From Tribonema minus (Eukaryota > Sar > Xanthophyceae > Tribonematales > Tribonemataceae): 64,000 bases of DNA. The notes under the pieces were generated by a model, which ran no database searches, had not been told where the DNA came from, and saw only the letters and a list, made by a program, of their open reading frames with translations. The stretch covers positions 1 to 64,000 of the forward strand of contig JAFCMP010000120.1 in assembly GCA_017506865.1 (NCBI GenBank). Direction: 5' to 3'. Position 1 is the stretch's first letter, and each line of letters begins with the position of its first letter. The position numbers and the translations under genes were made by a program. Below are positions 11,198-22,169 of the stretch, one piece after another.

Positions 11198-13174
11198 GCG
11201 CGCCGCGTGCGCGTGATCTTCGAGCAGCGGCAGCAGGCCCACGGGGCGTCCCCCTATGAGCTCTATCATGGGCGTGTTGTCGCGGAAATAGACGGCGGAG
11301 ACGTCAAGTCCCTCGGCGGCATAGAGCGCCTGCTCTCGCACAAAGACGGCCTCGTTGAACTGCCGCTGCAGGACCTCGTTGGCATAGTTGATGCAGAGCT
11401 GCGCAGGGGAGGGGAGGAGCAAGGGGGGGGGGGGGGGGGAGAGTCAGGTGGTGCGGCGGGGGGGGGGAGGGGGGGTTGTTGCAGGACCTCGCTGGCGTAG
11501 TTGATGCAGAGTTGTGCGCGGCGGGGTGGGGGGGGGGGGGGGGGGGGGTCAGGGGGATGCACGGAGGGGGGGAGGGCGGTTGCTGTTGCTGTCTTATGAT
11601 AATTGTGTGATGGCGGGGATGCGGAGACTGGCAGGCCGTGCAGCAAGAAACCCGTACTCTAAGCCTGGCCCGAACCTAACCCTGAAGGCTTAGTTCAGGA
11701 TTGAAGTTTGCTTGCGTCAGCGTGGCGCTGCACGGTCTCGCAGTCGCTACTGAGCGGATACGACTGTACGTTTCTCAGTGAAGTCACGCTTTGTGCTATC
11801 CCTCAGGGCCCTGCAGCTGCGTGAAGCTTCTACTTTGCCCCTATGCTGCTCTGCTTGCAGAACCACTGCAAACAGGCAGCGAGCCCGATTGCCCTGCCTT
11901 GCTAATCAGGTGGGTCACTTGCCTGTTCGAACCCATTCCGCGCCAGCGTCTCAAACCCGAATATGTCCAGGATGCCAATTAAGCTTGTCGCCACCGCTGC
12001 TGCGGCACCGCCGCTGCCGCTGCTGCTGCTGCCGCCGTCGCCCCCGCTGCCGGCAACAGGCGCGGCCAGCGTAACGTTGATCTTGGTGATGAGCCAGGCG
12101 AATAGACGCGCGTACGCCTCCTGCGCGAGAGCGCGCAGGTTGTCACGCGACTGCGCCGCGTTGAGCGGGACCCTGAGGCGGCAGGGCGGCGGTTACAGAT
12201 GCACCGCACCTATCAGTGCCTCACTTCGTGGACATGGGAGATGCATGACGCGGCAAGAGATTGGCGAGATCGGCTGAGCCTCGTTGAGGAGGACCCTGCA
12301 GCGGCAGGGCAGCGGTTGCGAGTGTGTGAGGGCATGTATGTTGCACATGCGGGCATGCACGTATGGATGCGAACGCGACCCAGGACCAGGCGCAATGTTT
12401 GCAGGCTGGCAAGAGTGGCTGGTAGTTCTGGACGGGGACCCAAAGGAGGCAGGGCGGCAGTTGCAGATACAACGCAGCGCCTGCTTGGCTGAGGCAGAGA
12501 GAGGGGTGTTAAGGGCGGGGGCGGGCATGCAGGTGCATCATCCTTCTTTGCATGCATCACCATGATGCCGTTTTGGCCCCTCAGGCGGAAATCAATCAGG
12601 CGCACCAGAGCAGGAGCCACGGTGAGGGGTCCAAGCAGGGGGGCGATCACGCGTGCATACAACTTCAACTCCAACTTCACCAATGTCTCACGTCGTGACG
12701 GACTGCTGCACGCCTCCCGCGGCGACCCAGCGGTGCGTCACTAGGTGCTTGCAACTTCAACTTCAATGTCATGGCTCACGTCGCGACCGACTGCCGCACG
12801 CCCCCGACGGCGGCCCTGAGTCACCCGCGTCTTGAAACTTCAATTTCACCATCATCTTCAACAATTGCTCACGTCGTGACGGACCGCCGAATGCCCCCCA
12901 ACGGCGACCCTGCGGAGCATCACCGCGTGCTTAAAACTGCAACTTCAAACTTCAACTTTGATATAAATTGAACTTCAACTCCAACAATGGCTCACGTCGT
13001 GACGGACTGCCGCACGCCCCCCACGGCGACCCTGCGGTGCGTCACCGCGCGCTCCAGCTCCGCCCACGGCACCCCCCACAGCGCCGCAAACGCGTCGCGC
13101 GTGATGCCCGCGCCGACGCTCATGGCGCAGCCGCCGTTGCCGCCGCCGCCGCTGCCGCCGGTCTGCTGCGGCGG

Positions 13175-13205
<31 letters not shown>

Positions 13206-16200
13206 ACGAAGGCGACGTTGCCCGCGTGCAGCACGCCCGCGAGCACGCGCCACACGTCGCCCTGCTCGCGCAGCGTGAAGCCCAGCGCGTCGAGCGCGGT
13301 GCGCACGCGCACAAAGTCGGCGGCGTCCTTCTCCGGACTGCAGCCGCTGGCGGCAGCAGCAGCGGGCTTGCCCGAGCCCCTGCGCGCCGCCGCCGTGGCG
13401 GCGCCGGCGCTGTCGCCGCCGCCGCCGCCGGCGTTGACGCCGCTGCCCCTGCGCTCGCCGCTGCTGCCGCCGGGCGGCGCGAGGGCGCCCTGCGCGAGGA
13501 GCGCAAAGGCGCCGGCGCCGCCGCCGAGCGCGAGCTCGTGCGCGAGCGCGCCGTCGCTGAAGGCCATGCTACCGTATGCGAGCTGGTAGAATACGTGGTA
13601 CGTGCGCTCGCTCGGGTCGAGGCGCGCCTGCGCGATGCGGGAGAGGCGCGTATTTGAAATTGTGGTGAGGATCAGTCACCCACTGCGGTTAGCGGCCAGG
13701 GGCACGACAGCTCGGGGCTGCGATCGCTCGCTGGGGTCGAGGCGCGCCTGCGCGACGCGGGAGAGTCGCGGGTGTTGAAGTTGAAGTTGTGGTGCAGGCG
13801 TCCGATGCATGGAGTGTCTATGCACCAGTCAGGATGAGCGCAGCACGTTCAACATCAGCCACCCCTTTGACGTCGGCTGGTAGGGTGACGACAGCGCAGG
13901 GCTGCGATCGGGGCTGGGGAGGTTCAGCCTGCACTGTCAACACGTGCCGCCTTTCAGCGCAACTGCGAAATCCTCTGACCGGGCGGACCGGTGCGCAGCG
14001 AGCGTCTCAATGACGGCACGGCAACTTCAAATTTCAACTTCAGATGCAACTTCAATCGCCGCCCGCTCACCAGCCGCGACTTCTCCAGCAGGAAGTGCTC
14101 CGTGCGCGCGCCGAGCAGCCGCGGCAGCGCGATCACGTCGTACGAGCCCGCGCCGCCACCGCCGCCGCCACCGCCGCCGCCGCCGCCGCTGCCGTACTGC
14201 AGCTTGACGAAGCGGCCGAAGCGCGACGAGTTGTCATTGCGCGCCGTCACGGCGTTGCCGAACGCCTCCAGGACGACGCTGCTCTCCAGCAGGCGCTCCT
14301 CGAGGAAGTTGGTCGCGGTGACGGCGGTGGCGGCGGCGCTGCCGCGCGCGGCGGCGGCGGCGGCGGCGGCCTTGGCGCTTTGGTTCAGCTCAACCAGGTA
14401 GTTGAGGACCTGCTTGACGGCCTCTGTCTTGCCGGCTGCGCGGCGCGGCGGCGGCGGCGGCGGCGGCGCGCAATGCATCGTCGACAAGGGCGAAGTGCCG
14501 TGTGAGTGTATATGATGAGTTGTTGCACAGATGCGAGACATGGACAATGGACAGGCCTAGGGTTAGGGCTTAACGCTGGCGTGCGCTGCGGTGCGTGTTG
14601 AGGTCAGGGTCAGGTTAAGAATTTAGGTCAGGGTATCCCTAATCTTAACCCTAACCCTGACCCTACCCCTACGCCTATTGCTAACCCGTGCCGCCCCGGT
14701 CTGCGCCTGCCTGCTGCTCCCAGTTTGTCGATGCGCGCAGCAGCCTAACCCTAACCCTAACCCTAACCCTAATTCTAACCCTAAGATGGCCACAGTCTTC
14801 AACAGCGCAGGGCACTTGAACTGTTGCTTCAACTGCCGCGCAGTGCAATCTGCTGCCGTTCCTAAGGTGCCACTCTGGTCGCGATCACCATTAATCCTCA
14901 CCCTAACCCTAAACTTGATCCTAATTCCAACCCTCAGGTTGCACCATTCAGAGCGCAGCCCCGTGAGCCCCTGATCTGACCCTATGCCTAGTTCGAAGCG
15001 CACCTTAAACCCTACGATTAACCTTAACGCCTGCGGGCAAATCCTGCAGCTGCACCTGCGCACGAGCACTGAGGCAGTGCTAGACACTGCCGGGCCCTGG
15101 CAGCGTGCATGCAAAGCTCTTCTACGCCTTAGGGTTAGCATTAGGTCTAGAGTCAGTGCTTGAATCTTCAACTAGCAGTGCAGCGCGTGGTTCGAGGTGT
15201 TCAGGTTAGGATTAGGATCAGGTTCAAGCACAGGGTCAGCGGTAAGGTTAGGGATAGTGTTAGGACCCCCCGCCTCTCACTGCGCAAGCTGTCCTGACCC
15301 CCTAGCCCTACGTTTTGACTCAACACTAGTTCTGTTTAGCCGTGACACAATGTGCAGCACCGATCAACGACGCGTCGCTCACATCCGCTCTCGCCCGACA
15401 TGACAATGCTCCTAGTTTTGACCCCAAATCTAGCCTCGACTCTAGCTCTCGCTCCCGACACACCCCCCAGCCCTGCTTCTACCCAAAGACGCAGCATTGC
15501 TCAGCAGCGCGAGTCGCTCACATCCGCTCTCACCCGGCACGACCATGCTGCGGGTGACGGGCGCCCCAGTGCATCTATAATACATAACCCTAACCCAAAC
15601 CCTAAGCCTAACCCTACCCACAGCCCCACACCCAACCCCCAATACGTGGCGAAGCATGGCATCACTCAGCACGACATTCGCTGTACGTACCCCTGACCCG
15701 ACAGACAACATCACTCAATAGCGCGTTGCACAGATCTGCTCTCGCGCGACATGACAATGCTCTTAGTTTTGACCCACAATCCAGCCCCATCCTAATCGAA
15801 GAGGCAGCATTGCTCAACAGCGCTCACATCCGCTCTCGCCCAACACGACGAGGCTCCTGGTTTTGACCCCAAATGTAGGCTTGACTCTAGCTCTTGCTCT
15901 CAATCCCAACCCTGCACGTAACTGAAGACGCAGCAGCGATCAACAGCGCGTCGCTCACATCCGCTCTCGCCCGACACGACGATGCTCTGGTCGCGCGTGC
16001 CCAGTGCGTCTGCACCCCTACCGTAACCCTAACCCTAACCCTAACCCTAACCCTAACCCTACCCCTCGCCCTAGCCCCACACCCAACCCCCAACTACGTG
16101 CCGAAGCATCGCATCACTCAGCACGACATTCGCTGTATGTACCCCTGACCCGATAGACGATATCACTCAATAGCGCATTGCACAGATCTGCTCTTGAGCG

Positions 16201-19200
16201 ACATGACAATGCTCTTAGTTTTGACCACCACATATCCAGCCCCATCCTAATCAAAGAGGCAGCATTGCTCAACAGCGCTCACATCCGCTCTCGCCCGACA
16301 CTACGCTGCTCTGGTCGCGCGCGCCCCAGCGCGTCTGCCCCCCGCCCCCACCCCCCCACACGCCACCCCACCACTGCTTCTACATGACCCTGGACTGCTC
16401 CGAAGCGCGGCGTCGTTCAGCACAACACGTCGTTGTACGCAACCCTGACACAAGGCGCTGCATCGCTCAACGGCGCGTAGCTCACATCCGCTCTCGCCCG
16501 ACACGACGATGGTCTGGTAGCGCGCGCCCCAGTGCATCTATGATACATACATACACACCAGGCGCAGGCAGCGCTCGACAGCGCGTCGCTCACATCCGCT
16601 CTCACCCGACACGACGATGCTCCTGGTTTTGACCCCAAATGTAGCCTTGACTCTAGCTCTTGCTCTCAATCCCAACCCTACCCGTAACTGAAGACGCAGC
16701 AGCGATCAACAGCGCGTCGCTCACATCCGCTCTCGCCCGACACGACGATGCTCTGGTCGCGCACGCCCCAGTGCGTCTGCACCCTGTCGCCCTGCCCCGC
16801 GCACGCCGCGGCCATGTCGTCGTACGCGCGCCGCGCGAGCACGTGCACATGCGGCGTGTACGCCGGGCCCAGCGCCGCGCCGCCAGCGCCGTTGCTGCCG
16901 CCGCGGTGGCTGCAGCGCAAAAATGGAGGCGGTGAGGCTCAGGGTTAGTGTAGGGTTATCATCAAGGCCAGGGCTAGGCATAGAGACGTCGTACGCGCGC
17001 CGTGCGAGTGCGTGCATACACGGCGTGTCTGTCACACAGGCAACATGGCGCCTGGACGCGCGGCTGCACCTGGAGCACCGCAGCAGTTCCTTGCATCTGC
17101 AGCGTCCTACTTAGCAAACCAGGACACAGCACCCAGCCACCACAATAACGTCGGGCCTGGCGCCGTGCTGCCGGCGCCGCCGTCGCTGGCGCCGCCGTAG
17201 CTGCGGTGGGCGGGATGATGCGTGCTGGGGTGTGTATGGTCTAACCTCAATCCAAACCCTAACTTCATCAGGGTCAGGGTTGATGCTGTGCTAGTTACGG
17301 CGAGCGGGGCAATGCCTGCTCACCCTGATCCTAACCCCAACTTCAACTTCAGCCCGAACTCAGACCGGCACATGGGTAAGCATCAGGGTCAGGTGACTTT
17401 GACCGTAGTTTTGCTGCAGGAAGATGCTGCTGTCCCCAGGTGTGGGCAGTTCATTAGGGTCAGGTTTCTCAAGTGTTACAGCAGGCAAGACACCCGTTTT
17501 GGGAGGGAACTGCAATCCCATACGCAATGCGACAAAGGTCTACTTTACTATGCTCGAAACAGAAACATCAGACTATACCATTCAGCACTTGTACAGCACG
17601 AGTGGTCCCTGTTTTGTAAGGCCAGAGCGTCTAGTGCAAGGAGTATTGATCGTCCGGGCTTCTCCGCTCGCCACCCAACACCCAACCAGCAGGTAGGCGA
17701 CTCTTGCGTCAAGCTGAGCTTACAGTCATGCTGCAAGCACAGTGCTCAGCACACGCATATCACAAGCACAGGAGCTGCATATCTCGCGCATTTCGCAGGG
17801 TTTCCGCCCCACAAGCGGAAGTAAATCAATGCCTGGAGCGGCTCCGATGAGACGATGCGCGGGGCGGCGACGGCAAACCCTAACTCTAACCCTAACCCTT
17901 ACCGTACCCCTACCCCTGATCCTAACCCTAACCCTAACCCAACCCTCAGGAGCGCATCTGTCGTACAGCCCCGGCATCTTGGTGTACGGGCTGATGCTCA
18001 CGCAGGACGTCGCTCACGTCCGTGCACTAACCCTTACCCTATCCCTATCCCTAACCCTAACTCTAGTCCTAGTCCTAACCCTAAGGAGCACACCTGTCGT
18101 ACAACCCCGGCGTCTTGGTGTAGGGGTTGATGCTCAGCAGGACGTCGCTCATGTCCGTGCACGCGCGGCCTGCGGCGTGGCGGCGCCGCAGCATGTGCAG
18201 CAGCGGCGCCTCGTGCAGCGCATTCATGGACGCCGCGTTGTCGAGGTCCAGCGCATGGGTTGGGTCCCACAGGTGCAAATCCTCCACCCTGGAGAGTGAA
18301 TGAATGCATGAATGAATGAATGGATGAATGAATGAATGAGGCTCATGTACGCCGCGTTGTTGTCGAGGTCCAGCGCGTGGTTTGGGTCGCACAGGTGAAG
18401 GTCCTCCGCCCTGAATGAATGCATGGATGGATGAATTAACTAATTAATGATTGAACGGATAAAGTACATGGACGCCGCGCTGTCGAGGTCCAGCGCGTGG
18501 GACGGGTCGCATAGGTGAAGGTCTTGTTGCCTTTTGCACAAATCATGAACGCATGCATGAATGATTGAATGAATGAATCAAGTATATGGACGCCGCGTTG
18601 TCGAGGTCCAGCGCGTGGGTTGGGTCCCACAGTGCAGGTTTTCCGCCCTGAGTGAATATATAAATGACTGACTCAATCCAAGTACACGAACCAGAGAATG
18701 AAATGAATGAATAGCCTAGACTGCGTTGTTGAGGTCCAGCGCAGGGACTAGGTTCCAAAGGTGCGCAGGATGTATGCACGAATAAATCGACAAGCAACGA
18801 ACGCACGAGCTATCCTACAAACGTGTACTGTGCAAATTTTAGGGGTCAGTACACTGTACACGCATGTACCCTGACCTGATGTACAGGGTCCCTTCTCTTT
18901 GTCCGTTTGGCTGCCCTCGACATGAGCTGGGGGGGTGGACTTGAATGTCAGTACAGTGTACTCATGAGCGTACTGTAGAGTGCAAATCGCGTGCACCCGC
19001 AAAGCCTGACCTGATGTACAGGGTCTCCTCCTCTTCATGAGGTTGAGCGCCCTTGGAGTCAGTACAATGTACCGTACACGCATGTACCCTGACCTGATGT
19101 ACAGGGTCTCCTCCTCTTCATCTGGCTGGTCGACCTCGATTTGGGCCAGGGGTGGATTTAGGGATCGGATGCATATGAGTACAAGAGCTGCATATCCTGC

Positions 19201-21229
19201 ATTTTCCGTAGGGCTTTTGCCCCTCAAGCGGAAGTAAATAAAGTACACTGCGTGTACCCTGACCTGATGTACAGGGTCTCCTCCTCTTCGTCCTCCCGGC
19301 CGCCCTCGAGCCGTACCACGTACGTCGACTGCGGAAAGGCATCCACCTCTGCGCTCGGCGACGACGGCGCCACTGACCGCTCTATGATGCCCGTTGTCCA
19401 AACCTCCGTCTCGTGCTTCACCCAGACGCGCCTGTTCGAGAATTTCAGCAAGTAGGTATAGGAAGGGAGCGCTGTCTGCATTCTTGAGTGAGAGATGTGG
19501 GATGTGGCAGTGTGCGTTTCGCGCAGGGTTCCGCTGTCCGAGGATGTTCTATCCAACCCACGTGTCACGCTCTATTGATGTGCGTCGTCCAACCCCCCGT
19601 TTCGTGCTTCGCCTAGACGCGCCTGTTCCAGGCAATTCACGACGCGCGATTGACGTCAGCATTAACAAGTGAGAGATGTGGTATGCGGCGGTGTACGTTT
19701 ACGCGCACGATGCCGCTGCGCGAGGGCCGTCTCAAGCTCTATGATGCCCGTCGTGCCTCACCCAGACGCGCCTGTGCCGGATAATTCAGGATGAGGAATT
19801 GATGTCAGCAGTTGCAAGTGAGGGATGTGGGGTGCGGCGGCGTGCGTTTGGCGCGTACGATCCCCGCTGCCCGAGGAGATGTCACTGCGCGGCGGTCGGC
19901 GCGGCGCCTGCGCTATTTGCACTGTTTGTGATGCCAATACCCGTCGTCGACACCTCTGTCTCGCGCTTCACCCAGACACGTCTGTCCAGAATTCATGAGC
20001 ACACGCATGTGGGGCGAGCGCTGTCAGCGTTTTCGAGCGAGAGACATGGGGTTGGGGCTAACCCTAACCCTTACCCTAACCTCTTGTGCTTCACCCGGGC
20101 GCGCCTGTCCAGATTTCAGGATGAGCGATTGATGTCAGTACCTGCAAGTGAGAGACGGGGCTAATGCTAACTCTAACCCTGACCTAGCCCTACCCCCAAC
20201 CCTAGGGTCGCAACTGACGTTCACATGCACGATCATGCTGCCTGAGGGACGTTTCAACGGATGCGATCGCGCGGCACAGTGTCTGCGCTCTTTGCACTGT
20301 CTGTGATGCCAGTAGTGTCGCCCCCATCCCACACTCAATGATGCTGATCCAAAAACATAGTTGCGCAGTTCCTTCGCTGTTCTGGACCACCATGATGCCA
20401 TCACCTTCAGGCTCCTTTCGACACTACACATGCTGATACGTTTGCGCGATGAACGTTCGAGTGAGAGCCGTAAAGATCGGGCTGACGGCGCCGGTTGAAG
20501 AAGGGCGTCATTTTTCACATACATTTTGAGCTCAGCAATTCAACTTCACATCACGCGATACCTACGTCCTGCGCTCTTGTGCCCACACTCATAATGAACT
20601 ACGAAGTTATAGCATGTGGGTCGAGGCGTGCTGCACAGCACCACCTGTTATTAAGGGTGAAGTAGCGAATAGAGGGGCGACTGAACCCCACCCCCTGGCC
20701 CTAGCCCTCATCTCATCTAGGTTGTCGATTGCCTGCGTCATCCACATGTGACATAAATCATTCGTGAAATGTGGATGACACTTTGCTAGCTCGAGTCAAT
20801 GTCAACGAGCCCAAGCAAACGCAGTCAGCTACTCAGTTGGGGCGTGTGGAGAAGCTGCCCAGCCAGAAAACGACAGAGATGGCCCTACGTTTTTCCGTGT
20901 TTGCGTTCAGCTGCGCTCAATATGCCAGGGATACAAGGGAGAGGGATTTGCCAGGGTTACAAGGGAGGTGGCCTAGGTTTTGCCATACCGGCAAAGTTCG
21001 CGAGCGCATACTGCAGCGGGCAGCAGCAGCGACAGCGCTCAGCGCCAGTTGCACTACCAGCAGCTGCAGCTGCTGTGCAGCGCACAGACGCAACACAGGG
21101 CGGAGCTGCGGCCACCGCTGCTGACAGTTGCTGCGCCCTGCCTGCTGCTACTGTCGCTGCCGCGCATGGCTGCTGCAAGTGCGTTGCTGCTACCAGCACT
21201 GCTGTCGCGGCTGCAGCTACTGGCGCCGC

Positions 21230-21315
<86 letters not shown>

Positions 21316-22169
21316 GCTGCGCTGCTGCTGCAGACATTGCTGTTGCCGCCGCTGGGCCTGCTGATGCTGCAGCTGCAGATGCTGCTGCTGCTGCCGCTGC
21401 TGCTGCCGCTGCTGCTGCTGCAGCTCACACATCAATAAATTCGGACATCTTGTGTGCAGGTGGGGGGACTGCTTGCGCCCACTGATGCGAGGATTTTATG
21501 CTCTTCATTGAGCGAACTGGCTTCTACAGTGCAAGTGCATGCTGCTGCTGCTGCTGCTGCAGATGCCGCTGCTGCTACAGCTGCGGCTGTTGCGCTTGCT
21601 GGCGCGTAGCTGATGCCACTACATAATGCCATGCGGCAACGTGGGGAGGCACAGTGGAGTGCGTCGATCCTTCTGATCATGATCGATGACAGGCAATGTT
21701 GCAGCTGGCGAGCTGTTGCCTTTGATTTTGCTATGCCAAGATGTTATGGGAGCATGATGCACGGCACCACTTCTTGCATAGCACAGCTAGTGTTTTTGCA
21801 CATGGCTGAACCTGCACCTGCCTTCTGTTACACATGTTTAGTGCCATTAGGATTCCAAGTTTCAGTGTGCGTTTGGGTACTTCTACTTCCTTTGGGTACT
21901 TCTTTCGCTGAACGACGTTTCGCTTGCGCTCGCCCGACCATACCACGATGTTACCAGCTCAAGAGTTGCGCTTGCCTGCCATCGTAGGTTTCCTCCTCTG
22001 GCATCTCAGTGTCTGGCGACAGCAGAGGGTTGTACGGAGACGGGCTGATGCTGAGCACAGTATCATCCGAGCAGATGTCCGCATCAAGCAGTGTCGCCAG
22101 GCGATTCCTGCCCCCGATGCCACCGCTATCTTGAAGGGCGGCCGGCCCTGCCTCCTTGCGCAGCTCCAT
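3305..22169 (-). CDS. Myosin heavy chain, unconventional, 16 exons
   Basis: Actin-based motor of about 1,280 residues. Exons in transcript order: 22169-21976, 19431-19264, 18288-18094, 16909-16725, 14435-14071, 13627-12996, 12172-11923, 11398-11052, 10279-10102, 9156-9002, 7896-7710, 6667-6366, 5774-5673, 5370-5238, 4305-3901, 3349-3305. Visible parts in order are an acidic N-terminus, an SH3-like segment (RVWVKHETEVWTTG), the LLSINPY segment, a P-loop split by an intron (GESG|SGKTE, reading SG rather than the usual AG), switch I (NDNSSRFGRF), switch II (LDIFGFE), the LCINYANE relay, HYAGQVTY, the actin-binding HYIKCIKPND, the converter (LRYSGVLEAVRIR), one clear IQ motif (RRIQRAARPWVAR), then a short Pro/Ala-rich tail with no coiled coil. 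Splice phases agree at every junction from exon 1 to exon 14 except as noted for exon 8; exon 14 to 15 does not fit and that boundary is uncertain. The TEDS position seems to be Ser/Thr (inferred alignment). The class is not assigned because the tail matches none I recognise. Confidence 0.88.
3464..4930 (-). repeat. Edge echoes on both sides of myosin exon 15
   Basis: Donor-edge copies (KKAVATVFPDPQ then GTGTGTAGGG) recur at about 3705-3795, nearly identical to the true edge at 3895-3985, with shorter copies at about 3464-3520 and 3593-3635. Acceptor-edge copies (GCAG plus GCGGCGCTGTCGCC) recur at about 4405-4450, 4650-4695, 4780-4830 and 4885-4925. Spacers contain TTCAAGTTGAA-type words. Confidence 0.85.
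5075..6262 (-). repeat. Edge echoes of myosin exons 12-14
   Basis: A diverged copy of exon 14 (GLMLILDA... against ALMLYADP...) lies at about 5080-5215. A donor-edge copy of exon 13 (MPLLPRPVHQK then GTGAGG) lies at about 5436-5490. A donor-edge copy of exon 12 lies at about 6165-6262, matching the true edge that begins at 6358. One of these exon starts (5370) uses an AAG acceptor, so that boundary is tentative. Confidence 0.65.
6980..7616 (-). repeat. Four donor-edge echoes of myosin exon 11
   Basis: The last ~100 bases of exon 11 (FADFCRRFGDVSDARA8GSET and donor) recur at about 7522-7616 (almost exact), 7355-7440, 7165-7270 and 6980-7090, at ~170-190-bp spacing. Similarity falls steadily with distance from the true edge at 7704. 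Poly-G tracts (poly-C on the sense strand) fill the rest of the intron to about 6680. Confidence 0.9.
8208..8990 (-). repeat. About ten graded donor-edge echoes of myosin exon 10
   Basis: Copies of the edge KCIKPNDMK plus GTCAGC occur near 8927-8990, 8800-8850, 8640-8690 and 8477-8530, each with 40-60 bases of exon. Copies of only ~15-20 bases occur near 8441, 8402, 8368, 8333, 8295, 8262 and 8214. Matching exon length shrinks with distance from the true exon end at 9002. Confidence 0.9.
8531..8630 (-). repeat. Dispersed ~110-bp intronic repeat, copy 1 (inverted)
   Basis: Read on the minus strand it gives CACGGTTATTGGTGGAAGGC and, about 50 bases later, AGAGCTCTGCGATTTTTTGA. It is inserted among the exon 10 echoes of the myosin gene. 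Confidence 0.7.
9575..10665 (-). repeat. Edge echoes on both sides of myosin exon 9
   Basis: Donor-edge copies at about 9575-9660, 9740-9830 and 9910-9990 repeat the ~80-base end of exon 9. Acceptor-edge copies at about 10383-10410, 10490-10520 and 10608-10665 repeat the CAG-AACGGCGTGTTC start. The last of these still reads NGGFALLHYAGRITRN. Confidence 0.88.
11052..11398 (-). CDS. Myosin exon 8, relay and upper-50K region, frame break at GCC tract
   Basis: It starts LCINYANEVLQRQFNEAVF after a CGCAG acceptor and continues through LLPLLEDHAHAARA into a ~65-bp GCC/GGC run. After the run, the frame that looks like myosin is GGDAALLLMYHRQHA...YERPRDD, ending at a GTGAGT donor in phase 0, as exon 9 requires. 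That frame is offset from the one before the run, and the exon is 347 bp, not a multiple of three. Either the tract length is wrong in the assembly or this copy carries a frameshift. Confidence 0.75.
11420..12925 (-). repeat. Edge echoes of myosin exons 6, 7 and 8
   Basis: One acceptor-edge copy of exon 8 (LCINYASEVLQQ) lies at about 11476-11520 between poly-G tracts at 11425-11475 and 11528-11550. Acceptor-edge copies of exon 7 (CAGGGTCC-CTCAACG) lie at about 12250-12320 and 12410-12470. Donor-edge copies of exon 6 (CGGCAGTCCGTCACGAC then GTGAGC) lie at about 12665-12735, 12770-12830 and 12865-12925. Confidence 0.85.
13721..13790 (-). repeat. Acceptor-edge echo of myosin exon 6
   Basis: It copies the true edge at about 13605-13655, including CGCGCAG-GCGCGCCTCGACCC, with a few substitutions. 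The flanks carry GTTGAAGTTGAAG words. Confidence 0.8.
15355..16625 (-). repeat. Nine donor-edge echoes of the myosin P-loop exon
   Basis: The edge DQSIVVSGESG followed by ATGTGAGCGAC recurs near 15378, 15512, 15736, 15824, 15951, 16180, 16276, 16481 and 16589. The true edge is at 16717. The 15951 copy with its flank (about 15885-16015) is almost identical to the true edge and flank. Spacers contain long CCCTAA arrays. Confidence 0.92.
16025..16068. repeat. Interstitial telomere-type array (CCCTAA)n
   Basis: About six near-perfect CCCTAA units inside the intron between myosin exons 4 and 5. Related shorter arrays lie at about 14744-14790, 15585-15615 and 17878-17945. Confidence 0.9.
16985..18740 (-). 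repeat. Edge echoes of myosin exons 3 and 4, with GAAT microsatellite
   Basis: Acceptor-side copies of exon 4 lie at about 16985-17035 and 17150-17230. A donor-edge copy of exon 3 (SISPYTKMPGLYDR) lies at about 17945-18030. Acceptor-edge copies of exon 3 (CAG-GGCGGAGGACCTTCACC) lie at about 18350-18413, 18478-18533, 18588-18650 and 18722-18765. Each exon 3 copy is preceded on the sense strand by (ATTC)n repeats at 18298-18340, 18415-18440, 18555-18585 and 18690-18712. Confidence 0.85.
18860..20160 (-). repeat. Edge echoes on both sides of myosin exon 2
   Basis: Donor-edge copies (EETLYIR then GTCAGG) lie at about 18868-18905, 19006-19035 and 19085-19130. Acceptor-edge copies (ACAG-GCGCGTCTGGGTGAAG) lie at about 19600-19635, 19750-19785, 19965-20000 and 20085-20125. 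Every acceptor copy keeps the AG dinucleotide. Confidence 0.9.
20980..21600. repeat. (CTG)n/(CAG)n trinucleotide tract in myosin intron 1
   Basis: Imperfect CTG/GCC-type repeats span about 21000-21435, with long pure CTG runs at about 21231-21312 and 21365-21425, and a smaller block at 21540-21600. The frames encode poly-Leu, poly-Ala, poly-Ser or poly-Gln with no domain. I treat it as a non-coding microsatellite. Confidence 0.85.
21976..22169 (-). CDS. Myosin exon 1 (start codon) with GC donor
   Basis: It begins with ATG (MELRKEAG...) and encodes 64 residues rich in Asp, Glu, Ser and Pro. It ends TYDG plus two bases of an Arg codon, before an intron starting GCAAGC. The one-base start of exon 2 (19431) completes the codon as DGR-RVWVK, which supports the join across a 2.5-kb GC-AG intron. 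The alternative is that this ORF is unrelated and the real first exon is unseen. Confidence 0.6.

Noticed and set aside
20980-21438. Long poly-Leu/poly-Ala ORFs
   Set aside because: Produced by the CTG repeat in several frames at once; no domain and no start or splice support.
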